Below are positions 1-5,254 of a DNA stretch of 5,254 nt, in pieces. The notes under the pieces were generated by a model. That model did not search any database and had not been told where the DNA came from. It was given only the letters and a program-made list of their open reading frames with translations. The position numbers and the translations under genes are program-made. How positions within the stretch are numbered: position 1 is the stretch's first letter; each line of letters opens with the position of its first letter. The DNA is from Candidatus Nanopelagicaceae bacterium (GTDB lineage Bacteria; Actinomycetota; Actinomycetes; Nanopelagicales; Nanopelagicaceae), in the NCBI GenBank assembly GCA_947488635.1, contig CANLAY010000077.1, positions 1 to 5,254 on the forward strand. The letters are read 5' to 3'.

Positions 1-967
1 CATCCATCTCGACTAAGAGTTGGTTGAGTGTTTGTTCACGTTCATCATGACCACCACCCATACCGGTTCCACGTTGACGGCCTACGGCATCGATTTCATC
101 CACAAAAATAATCGCAGGTGCATTTGCTTTCGCTTGGGTAAATAGATCGCGCACGCGCGCTGCACCAACACCGACAAACATTTCGACAAAGTCAGAGCCG
201 GAGATTGAATAGAACGGTACGCCTGCTTCGCCAGCAACTGCGCGTGCCAATAGAGTCTTTCCAGTTCCGGGTGGGCCATAAAGCAAAACACCCTTTGGTA
301 TCTTGGCGCCAAGTTCGGCGTACTTAGCTGAGTTAGCTAGGAAATCTTTAATCTCATGTAATTCTGAAATTGCCTCATCAGCGCCTGCGACATCGGCAAA
401 AGTTGTCTTTGGCACTTCATCACTTTGCAACTTCGCACGTGATTTACCAAAACTAAATACCTTGTTTCCACCTTGTGATTGGCTGAGCATGAAGAAGAAG
501 AGCAAACCGATAATTAGAATTGGCGCTAGCGAGAGTAAGAAACTGACCAGCAGAGGAGTCTTAGGGACTTCGATATTCCAGCCATTTAAAGGTGGATTAG
601 CGCTTAAAGCATCAATAATTGTTGGCTCTTGGCGCACTACATACGATGCCTCAACTTGAGAAGCTCCATTAATGGTCCGACCAGGCTTTAGTTCTACCCG
701 AATTACTTGGCTTTTATCTACAACGGTTGCGCTCTTTACCTCAGACTGCGCAATTGCATCAAGAATTTGAGAAGTATTAACTTTCGTAAATGCGCTACCT
801 GCGCCAGAGATCTGCCCGAAAACCGAGACGGCAATAATTGCAAAGACGATCCAGAAGAGTGGCCCGCGGAGAATTCGACCAGCTCTTGTGGCTGGCTTCT
901 TATCGCCGCGCTTACTAACGGTCTTGACTACTTTCTTTTTCTTTTCTTTTTTAATTTCTTCAGTCAT
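1..967 (-). CDS. ftsH: FtsH, ATP-dependent membrane zinc metalloprotease (N-terminal part, 3' end cut by window)
   Basis: FtsH is a hexameric membrane-anchored AAA+ protease that degrades misassembled membrane proteins and some soluble regulators. The frame is open without interruption from the ATG at 965-967 to the window edge, giving 322 residues of a protein usually near 650. Visible in order: a lysine-rich cytoplasmic tail (about residues 1-30), transmembrane helix 1 (about 35-51), a small extracytoplasmic domain (about 52-136), transmembrane helix 2 (about 137-161), then the AAA+ domain with Walker A GPPGTGKT (231-238), pore-loop sequence around MFVGVGA, Walker B with IIFVDEID (286-293) and the following [15 protein letters not shown] stretch. 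The second region of homology with its arginine fingers and the HEXXH zinc site lie outside the window. The start is 7 bases after the hpt stop codon, with a weak AGAAG ribosome-binding sequence 4 bases before ATG that overlaps that stop, so translation and transcription are probably linked to hpt. Identity is essentially certain from the motif set. Confidence 0.97.
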   Translation of the reverse strand, partial: MTEEIKKEKKKKVVKTVSKRGDKKPATRAGRILRGPLFWIVFAIIAVSVFGQISGAGSAFTKVNTSQILDAIAQSEVKSATVVDKSQVIRVELKPGRTINGASQVEASYVVRQEPTIIDALSANPPLNGWNIEVPKTPLLVSFLLSLAPILIIGLLFFFMLSQSQGGNKVFSFGKSRAKLQSDEVPKTTFADVAGADEAISELHEIKDFLANSAKYAELGAKIPKGVLLYGPPGTGKTLLARAVAGEAGVPFYSISGSDFVEMFVGVGAARVRDLFTQAKANAPAIIFVDEIDAVGRQRGTGMGGGHDEREQTLNQLLVEMD

Positions 968-974
968 ATTGCTT

Positions 975-1526
975 CTATTCGTACATGTGCTTTGCGAGCA
1001 CACCGATAAATGGCAAGTTGCGATATTTCTCATCAAAATCAAGTCCGTAACCAACTACGAAATCTGTTGGAATATCAAAACCTACATACTTAACTGGAAC
1101 ATTAACTTTTGCTGCCTCTGGTTTGCGCAGGATTGCCAAAATATCAACGTTAGCGGCGCCACGTGATTCAAGGTTGGACTTTAACCATGAAAGCGTTAAA
1201 CCTGAGTCAACAATATCTTCGACAATCAAAACATTGCGGCCCGTGATATCGCGATCAAGATCTTTTAAGATACGAACTACGCCACTGGACTTGGTGCCGG
1301 ACCCATAAGAAGAAACCGCCATCCAATCCATTTCCAGATGACGCTGCATCGCACGTGTTAAATCAGCCATTGCCATAACTGCGCCTTTTAGAACACCAAC
1401 TAGTAGAAGATCGCGACCTTCGTAATCAGCATCGACTTGCGCTGCCAATTCTTTAACGCGTGCCTGCAGATCTACTTCGCTAACTATTACGCGCTCGATA
1501 TCGCTTTCAATAACTGATAAATCCAC
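975..1526 (-). CDS. hpt: Hypoxanthine(-guanine) phosphoribosyltransferase
   Basis: This cytoplasmic enzyme transfers the phosphoribosyl group of PRPP to hypoxanthine (and usually guanine), making IMP or GMP in purine salvage. The 183-residue product has the normal family length. Visible motifs: the LKGA loop at residues 46-49 that contacts pyrophosphate, the flexible active-site loop with Ser-Tyr at 73-74, the PRPP signature [14 protein letters not shown] at 99-112 with the acidic pair E103-D104 and the probable catalytic base D107, Lys146 in VPVKYVGFD for base recognition, and the C-terminal [17 protein letters not shown] stretch (156-172) that packs on the purine. The start codon is GTG (1524-1526). 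An in-frame TGA lies four codons upstream (1536-1538), and AAGGAG sits 4 bases before the GTG, so no longer start is possible. It lies 35 bases after tilS and 7 bases before ftsH, consistent with one operon. The choice between hypoxanthine-only and hypoxanthine/guanine activity cannot be read from sequence. Confidence 0.97.
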   Translation of the reverse strand: MDLSVIESDIERVIVSEVDLQARVKELAAQVDADYEGRDLLLVGVLKGAVMAMADLTRAMQRHLEMDWMAVSSYGSGTKSSGVVRILKDLDRDITGRNVLIVEDIVDSGLTLSWLKSNLESRGAANVDILAILRKPEAAKVNVPVKYVGFDIPTDFVVGYGLDFDEKYRNLPFIGVLAKHMYE

Positions 1527-1530
1527 GATG

Positions 1531-1537
1531 CTCCTTC
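1531..1537 (-). promoter_or_regulatory. Ribosome-binding site of hpt
   Basis: On the minus strand this reads GAAGGAG, the best Shine-Dalgarno match in the window. It ends 4 bases before the GTG start of hpt. It decides the start, because the only nearby ATG (1537-1539) is out of frame and leads to a stop within a few codons. Confidence 0.7.
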
Positions 1538-1561
1538 ATTGAAATGCCGGGCTTACTTAAA

Positions 1562-2527
1562 TTAGCGGGACAGGAGCGAAAGTCTGCCCGAAATTCGGCA
1601 AACCTTCACACCACCTGGGAGGCTACAAGCACCTTGACCATGCCAAGAGGTGACTAAAGCCTCAACAGATGCCACATGTTCGGCAGTAATTGAGCCCATT
1701 GGTGCCCCCGCGGCATAAATCGCCTTACGCAAGAGGCGAGTTCGGACTGCCTTAGGTAGGTCAGCCAAAAGAGTAATCTCGAGATCAGCTAGATCAATAT
1801 CAGCTGCAACTTGAGTTGCCCATCCATCGAGAGCATCGGCATCATCGCGCAACAGGTCGGCACTGCGGGCAAGTGCTTCAGTAATTCCGGGCCCAATACT
1901 TTCTTCTAATTTTGGCAGAGCATCTGTGCGCACACGGACTCGAGCAAACTGCGAATCTGAATTATGCGGGTCAACCCAAGGAATTAATTTATTTTCGGCA
2001 CACGCAGCCAACGTTTCCGAGCGAGTAATTTCTAAAAGTGGTCGACAATATTTTCCAGCGCATCGCGCCATTCCAGAAAGTGATCGGGCACCTGACCCGC
2101 GAGCCAATCCTAATAAAACACTTTCGGCTTGATCATTGAGCGTATGGCCTAAGAAAATTACTTTAGCGTTGTGTTTTTCAGCTACATCATCAAGTGCGGC
2201 ATAGCGAGCTCGACGTGCCGATGCTTCTAGCCCATCAATCATTTCGACATCGACTTTAACAATATCAGTTTGCGAGATTCCTAATTGAGAAAGTTGCGCT
2301 AAAACTTTTGTAGCTTGTTCGCCAGAATTTTTCTGGAGTTGGTGATCAATTGTTACGCAGACCAAATTAATTAACGCATTTTTAGATTCCAGAACAAGTG
2401 CTGCAGCAAGTGCTAATGAATCAGCGCCACCAGAGACTGCAGCTAGAACCGTGTCACCTGCGCTGCAACCAGAAAGGCACTCACGCACAGCACTACGAAT
2501 TACTACCGTTGCTGGGTTTGTGCTCAC
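1562..2527 (-). CDS. tilS: tRNA(Ile)-lysidine synthetase TilS
   Basis: TilS attaches lysine to the wobble cytidine of the CAU anticodon of an isoleucine tRNA, using ATP, so that it reads AUA and is charged with isoleucine; the enzyme is normally essential. With the GTG start at 2525-2527 the product has 321 residues. It shows the PP-loop SGGADS (32-37), the VTIDHQLQ strand, the GHTLNDQAES motif (127-136), RGSG (143-146), and the WVDPHNSDSQFARVRVR segment (from about 184) that is typical of TilS and separates it from other PP-loop ATPases. The C-terminus ends with a short LPGG beta segment. The large C-terminal domain of the E. coli enzyme is absent, as is usual in Actinobacteria. The frame extends further up to a TTG at 2552-2554 (330 residues), which would overlap the hydrolase gene by 17 bases. 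I prefer the GTG because it leaves a 10-base gap and places the PP-loop at the usual distance from the N-terminus, but neither start has a good ribosome-binding site. Confidence 0.95.
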   Translation of the reverse strand: MSTNPATVVIRSAVRECLSGCSAGDTVLAAVSGGADSLALAAALVLESKNALINLVCVTIDHQLQKNSGEQATKVLAQLSQLGISQTDIVKVDVEMIDGLEASARRARYAALDDVAEKHNAKVIFLGHTLNDQAESVLLGLARGSGARSLSGMARCAGKYCRPLLEITRSETLAACAENKLIPWVDPHNSDSQFARVRVRTDALPKLEESIGPGITEALARSADLLRDDADALDGWATQVAADIDLADLEITLLADLPKAVRTRLLRKAIYAAGAPMGSITAEHVASVEALVTSWHGQGACSLPGGVKVCRISGRLSLLSR

Positions 2528-2537
2528 GGGGTTAAGA

Positions 2538-3737
2538 CTAGACCCGACCACCAAATGGCATTAAGCCCTTAACGCTATAAATATTTGAGTAAAGCAAGCC
2601 CTTGCCCTTTGAATTTGCTTCCCACATCATGCCATTTCCAGCATAGATCGAGATGTGGTGGATGCTCGAGATGGTTCCTTTATATGAGTAGAACAAGAGA
2701 TCGCCAGGCACTAACTCGGTGAGTTTCACATGCTTGGTGTAGCCGGAATAAAGTGCTGAGTTTAAGCGATCCCAGTTTGGCCAACCTAAGCCAGCAGATT
2801 TATAGGCGGCATAAACCAAACCTGAGCAATCGAATGAGTTAGGACCTTCGGAGCCCCAGATATATGGCTTCCGCGCTAGGACTTGTTTCTTGGCAAAAGC
2901 CACAGCCACATCTCGTTGGGCTTGCGTTGTGCGAATAGTTGATCGGCCTTTAAAGCCCAGATCTGGCCAAATTTTTGATTGGTTAGGCGTTATCGCTGCT
3001 TGCCCGGCTTGTGCTTCTTCAAGCAAAGCTAGCTGACGTTGTTGTTCTAGAGTTATTCGAACATTTTTAGCTTTGGCTAATTCCTTAATCAATTTATCTT
3101 GGACTGCCCGTAATTTATCAACTTCTTTTTGCTGCAACGTTTTAGCATCATCGGCAACTTTTTTAGCTGCGGCAACTTTTTCAGTAGCCGCAACTTGTTT
3201 GACTTTGGCTGCATCGGCTACAACTCTTGCCGCGCGCGCAATAATTTCAGCTGCTTTAAATCGTTCAAGCGCTGCAGTATTTTGATCACCTAATGATTGT
3301 AAAATTGTAATTCGATCAATTAAATCTTGTGGACCATTCGCACTCAACAACGGTTCAATATCGCTGAAGGTGCCGCCCATCATGTAAGCATTTACTGCCA
3401 ATTTACCAATGGTTCGATGTGCACCAGCAACTTCTGCTGCGGTCTTGCGTGCATATTCAGCAGCAGCATTTGCATCGGCAGTCGCTTTTGCTAATTCTGC
3501 TTTAGCTTTCACATAAAGAGCCTGTGCTGCATTTGCTTGTGCAGTGAGTGCTTTTAAAGTCATATTTGCTGCCGCTAATTTTTTAGCTGCTGCATCAGCT
3601 GCTTTCTTTTTTGCTGCTTCGGCTTTTTTAGCAGCTTCAATCTGCGCCAAAGTTGGTTTTGGGGAAGCGGCATAAACAGTCGTGCTACTACCTAGAAAAG
3701 TAAGCGCGACTGCGAGGGCAATAAGCCGCTTCGACAT
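2538..3737 (-). CDS. Secreted coiled-coil NlpC/P60 family peptidoglycan endopeptidase (RipA-like)
   Basis: Likely an exported cysteine peptidase that cuts peptide stems of peptidoglycan (typically D-Glu/meso-DAP bonds) in cell separation or wall remodelling. From the ATG at 3735-3737 it has 399 residues. Residues 1-24 form a signal peptide: MSKR, a hydrophobic core, and an Ala-rich cleavage site near VYAA. Residues about 30-107 and 152-244 are Ala/Lys/Glu-rich coiled-coil arms joined by a less charged segment (109-152) containing NAYMMGG and DLIDRITILQSL, the layout of the regulatory hairpin in RipA- and PcsB-type hydrolases. The NlpC/P60 domain fills about 274-399: catalytic Cys304 in FDCSGLVYAAY, His361 in HHISIYAGNG, and Glu373 in MMWEAN in the third triad position, as in mycobacterial RipA. 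There is no LysM, SH3 or membrane anchor. An 18-codon extension to an ATG at 3789-3791 is open, but it would bury the signal peptide behind polar residues and lacks a proper ribosome-binding site. The gene sits directly before tilS, and its wall substrate specificity is inferred from the family. Confidence 0.9.
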   Translation of the reverse strand: MSKRLIALAVALTFLGSSTTVYAASPKPTLAQIEAAKKAEAAKKKAADAAAKKLAAANMTLKALTAQANAAQALYVKAKAELAKATADANAAAEYARKTAAEVAGAHRTIGKLAVNAYMMGGTFSDIEPLLSANGPQDLIDRITILQSLGDQNTAALERFKAAEIIARAARVVADAAKVKQVAATEKVAAAKKVADDAKTLQQKEVDKLRAVQDKLIKELAKAKNVRITLEQQRQLALLEEAQAGQAAITPNQSKIWPDLGFKGRSTIRTTQAQRDVAVAFAKKQVLARKPYIWGSEGPNSFDCSGLVYAAYKSAGLGWPNWDRLNSALYSGYTKHVKLTELVPGDLLFYSYKGTISSIHHISIYAGNGMMWEANSKGKGLLYSNIYSVKGLMPFGGRV

Positions 3738-3743
3738 GCTCCT

Positions 3744-3749
3744 AGGATA
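3744..3749 (-). promoter_or_regulatory. Possible -10 element for leaderless transcription of the NlpC/P60 gene
   Basis: On the minus strand this reads TATCCT, fitting the actinobacterial TANNNT -10 consensus, and it ends exactly 6 bases before the ATG at 3737. That would place the transcription start at or next to the A of the ATG, the arrangement of leaderless mRNAs that are common in Actinobacteria. The AGGAG between it and the ATG is only 1 base from the start codon, too close for a normal Shine-Dalgarno interaction. The -35 side is weak: CTGACT is present but about 20 bases away. This is a pattern-based proposal. Confidence 0.35.
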
Positions 3750-3750
3750 A

Positions 3751-3786
3751 ATGGGGCACCTTAGAAAAGAGTCAGACGCGCCCCAT
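3751..3786. repeat. Imperfect inverted repeat upstream of the NlpC/P60 gene
   Basis: On the minus strand ATGGGGCGC (3786-3778) can pair with GTGCCCCAT (3759-3751), giving a 9-base-pair stem with one G-U pair and an 18-base loop. It fills most of the short gap between the exporter permease and the hydrolase. It is followed by TTATCC rather than a run of T, so it is not a standard rho-independent terminator. It could be an operator, an mRNA hairpin in readthrough transcripts, or chance. Confidence 0.5.
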
Positions 3787-3809
3787 GTCATTACCTAATT
3801 AAGTCAACC

Positions 3810-4601
3810 CTAATTAGATACGTCACGTCGCTTGAAAAGCGTAATCACAATTGCGGTGCTTGCCGCCAAATAGATGGCAACCATTGTTATTGAGTGGGTA
3901 TAAGAGATATCAGTTGTGCCGCCAACTGCGATTGTTGAGATCAAGCTTCCTGGCATCCAAGTTCCTAGACTTGATTTAACTGCAACCAGAATATTTTCCA
4001 CAATCAATAACCAGATAACACCCAGGGAGATTGCGCTAATTGGCGAGCGAAGCAATAGCCCCAAAATCATGCCAACTGTGCCAAATGCAATTACCGATAA
4101 AAGAACATTTCCAAACGTTTTTGCTAATTCTTGAAGTGCATCAGAGGTTACCCAGGCATCAGTTTCAACTTTCGCTTTGCCGGATAGACCAAAAGCTAGT
4201 GACATGCTGACAACTGCAGCCAGAATCACCATAACGATTGCAAATGAGGCCATAGATACATATTTACCAAGTAATAACTGCAACCGACGTGGTTGGCGCA
4301 CCAGTAAATTGCGCAAAGTGCCGTAGGTGTATTCCTGAGCAGTTTGGGCAGCAAAGACACATAGTGCGACGATTCCTAATAAGCCGGCTGCATTACTAAA
4401 ACCAATAGTTAAGCCACTTGGTAGTTGCAATATCTCGCGAGAAATCATGTTGCCGCGATCAGAATTTCCTTGCGGAGAATCAATCAACAAGAACAATAAA
4501 GAGGTAACTAAACCAGTTAAACCAGCCGATGCCAGCATGGTGCCCAGAAATAGCGTTGGTCTACGTAGTTTGCGCCATTCTGCTTTAAATACCTTAATCA
4601 T
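3810..4601 (-). CDS. ABC-2 type exporter, permease subunit
   Basis: A 263-residue integral membrane protein forming the channel half of an ABC-2 exporter. It has six predicted membrane helices, roughly at residues 17-40, 68-87, 115-139, 162-184, 189-208 and 237-256, a short amphipathic N-terminus (IKVFKAEWRKLRRP), and between helices 2 and 3 the EYTYGTLRNLLVRQPRR segment (90-106), a hallmark of ABC-2 permeases (E-x3-GT-x-R followed by basic residues). A mainly polar stretch (about 140-160) follows helix 3. The ATG overlaps the stop of the ATPase gene (ATGA, 4598-4601), so the two subunits are translationally coupled and form one transporter. Length and topology match BcrB/NatB-like partners of BcrA-type ATPases. 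The substrate cannot be inferred: antibiotic, peptide, lipid or ion export are all known in this family. No large extracellular domain is present, which argues against the FtsX/MacB type. Confidence 0.9.
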   Translation of the reverse strand: MIKVFKAEWRKLRRPTLFLGTMLASAGLTGLVTSLLFLLIDSPQGNSDRGNMISREILQLPSGLTIGFSNAAGLLGIVALCVFAAQTAQEYTYGTLRNLLVRQPRRLQLLLGKYVSMASFAIVMVILAAVVSMSLAFGLSGKAKVETDAWVTSDALQELAKTFGNVLLSVIAFGTVGMILGLLLRSPISAISLGVIWLLIVENILVAVKSSLGTWMPGSLISTIAVGGTTDISYTHSITMVAIYLAASTAIVITLFKRRDVSN

Positions 4602-5254
4602 TCGGAATACCCCGTCATCTCGAAGAAGGTTTCTTCTAGGCTTGGCAACATCGGTGATAGTTGCGAGAGCGTAATGCCCATAGCAAATGCTGATTTATTA
4701 AGTTCGGCTGCCCATTCGGCAGGTCCTTCGATATGTGCAACACCGCTACGAATCGTTGATTTATGACCTGCAGCTGCGGCAATTTCCGAAATCTTTGGTA
4801 AATCACTTTCATTTTGCGTTTTGACCAAGATGAATGGTTGTTGAGCTAAAAATAAATCTTCTATTTTGCCAGCGAATAAAACTTTGCCTTTTCGCAACAT
4901 AACCAGATGTTGACTTATCAACTCAAGCTCTGAAAGTAGGTGAGAAGAAACAAAGACCGTAGTTCCTTCTTGGGCTAGTGATTTCAATAAATCTCTAATC
5001 TCTTGAATGCCCTCAGGATCTAAACCATTAGTTGGTTCATCGAGTATTAAAAGTTTTGGATTAGGCAAAAGTGCGGCAGCAATTCCAAGTCGTTGTTTCA
5101 TACCTAATGAATAAGTCTTGTATTTCGAATTACCACGATCACCTAAACCAACTCGATCAAGAAGTGATTGCACGTGATCAGTTCCGTAGCCACCCAAAGT
5201 TGCCAATACATTTAGATTTTCACGCCCTGTTAGAGCTGGATAGAAAGCTGGACC
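4598..5254 (-). CDS. ABC transporter ATP-binding subunit, BcrA-like (N-terminus cut by window)
   Basis: The C-terminal 218 residues of the ATPase that powers the neighbouring ABC-2 permease. The frame is open to the window edge. The first visible residues are GPAFYPALTGRENL, the segment that follows the Q-loop in this family, so Walker A and most of the Q-loop lie beyond the edge (roughly 85-90 residues missing). Visible: signature helix YSLGMKQRL (fragment residues 48-56), which is the variant LSGGQ motif common in bacitracin/lantibiotic-type exporters; Walker B LLILDEP with the catalytic Glu (68-74) and the D-loop NGLDPEG; switch His105 in VFVSSHLLSELE. After the nucleotide-binding core comes a C-terminal tail of about 90 residues ending LEETFFEMTG, as usual in BcrA/NatA/DrrA-like subunits. 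A TTG codon at 5204-5206 could be misread as a start, but it is internal. The stop overlaps the permease ATG by 4 bases. Substrate unknown. Confidence 0.93.
   Translation of the reverse strand, partial: GPAFYPALTGRENLNVLATLGGYGTDHVQSLLDRVGLGDRGNSKYKTYSLGMKQRLGIAAALLPNPKLLILDEPTNGLDPEGIQEIRDLLKSLAQEGTTVFVSSHLLSELELISQHLVMLRKGKVLFAGKIEDLFLAQQPFILVKTQNESDLPKISEIAAAAGHKSTIRSGVAHIEGPAEWAAELNKSAFAMGITLSQLSPMLPSLEETFFEMTGYSE

Noticed and set aside
82..312. A 76-codon minus-strand open frame inside ftsH.
   Set aside because: It is in another frame from FtsH, whose own frame is continuous and carries Walker A and Walker B across the same bases.
931..957. T-rich run on the plus strand that could look like a terminator tail or low-complexity spacer.
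   Set aside because: On the minus strand it encodes the lysine-rich N-terminal tail of FtsH ([10 protein letters not shown]), in frame with the ATG at 965-967. It has no adjoining stem.
303..1308. Several plus-strand open frames (303-659, 707-1009, 888-1166, 1123-1308).
   Set aside because: They lie opposite ftsH and hpt, show no recognisable domain, and have no ribosome-binding sites; they are antisense shadows of conserved genes.
3073..3285. A 70-codon plus-strand frame rich in Ala, Ser and Leu opposite the hydrolase.
   Set aside because: It is the antisense reading of the Ala/Lys coiled-coil repeats, whose biased composition removes stop codons on the other strand.
3802..3807. TTGACT on the minus strand just after the permease stop, a good -35 match.
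   Set aside because: At 16-18 bases downstream there is only GC-rich sequence (GGGGCG), with no -10-like hexamer. It is also too far from the TATCCT to pair with it.
2538..5254. Idea that the ABC transporter is an FtsEX-like activator of the neighbouring coiled-coil hydrolase.
   Set aside because: FtsX has four membrane helices and a large extracellular domain. The permease here has six helices and the ABC-2 EYTYGTLR segment with short loops, and its ATPase is BcrA-like. Gene proximity alone does not support activation.

Overview
The window reads as a chromosomal stretch of a low- to mid-GC actinobacterium. All six genes lie on the minus strand, so transcription runs from the high coordinates to the low ones. 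The order tilS - hpt - ftsH is a well-known actinobacterial arrangement. The short TilS without the large C-terminal domain of the E. coli enzyme, and the RipA-like NlpC/P60 hydrolase, fit the same group. The sequence is visibly AT-leaning for an actinobacterium, with many AAA, AAT and TTA codons, and gaps between genes are very small. This suggests a streamlined aquatic lineage such as the freshwater acI group (Nanopelagicales), but that placement is inference from style and gene order only.

Layout in direction of transcription: (1) 5254-4598, the ATPase of an ABC-2 exporter, cut by the window edge so that Walker A is missing; (2) 4601-3810, its six-helix permease, joined by a 4-base ATGA overlap; (3) a 72-base gap (3738-3809) with an imperfect inverted repeat and a possible -10 element placed for leaderless initiation; (4) 3737-2538, a secreted coiled-coil NlpC/P60 peptidoglycan hydrolase; (5) about 2527-1562, tilS, tRNA(Ile)-lysidine synthetase; (6) 1526-975, hpt, hypoxanthine phosphoribosyltransferase, starting with GTG; (7) 967-1, the N-terminal 322 residues of FtsH, cut by the other edge after the Walker B region and before the zinc-protease domain.

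The ATPase and permease form one exporter of unknown substrate. The hydrolase probably cleaves peptidoglycan stem peptides outside the membrane. TilS (AUA decoding), Hpt (purine salvage) and FtsH (membrane protein quality control) are housekeeping functions with short spacing and are probably co-transcribed. There is no gene-free stretch longer than 72 bases. I saw no tRNA, rRNA, CRISPR array, insertion sequence or phage signature. I found no convincing new system; the points worth a second look are the NlpC/P60 promoter/leader region, the identity of that hydrolase beside tilS, and the substrate of the exporter.
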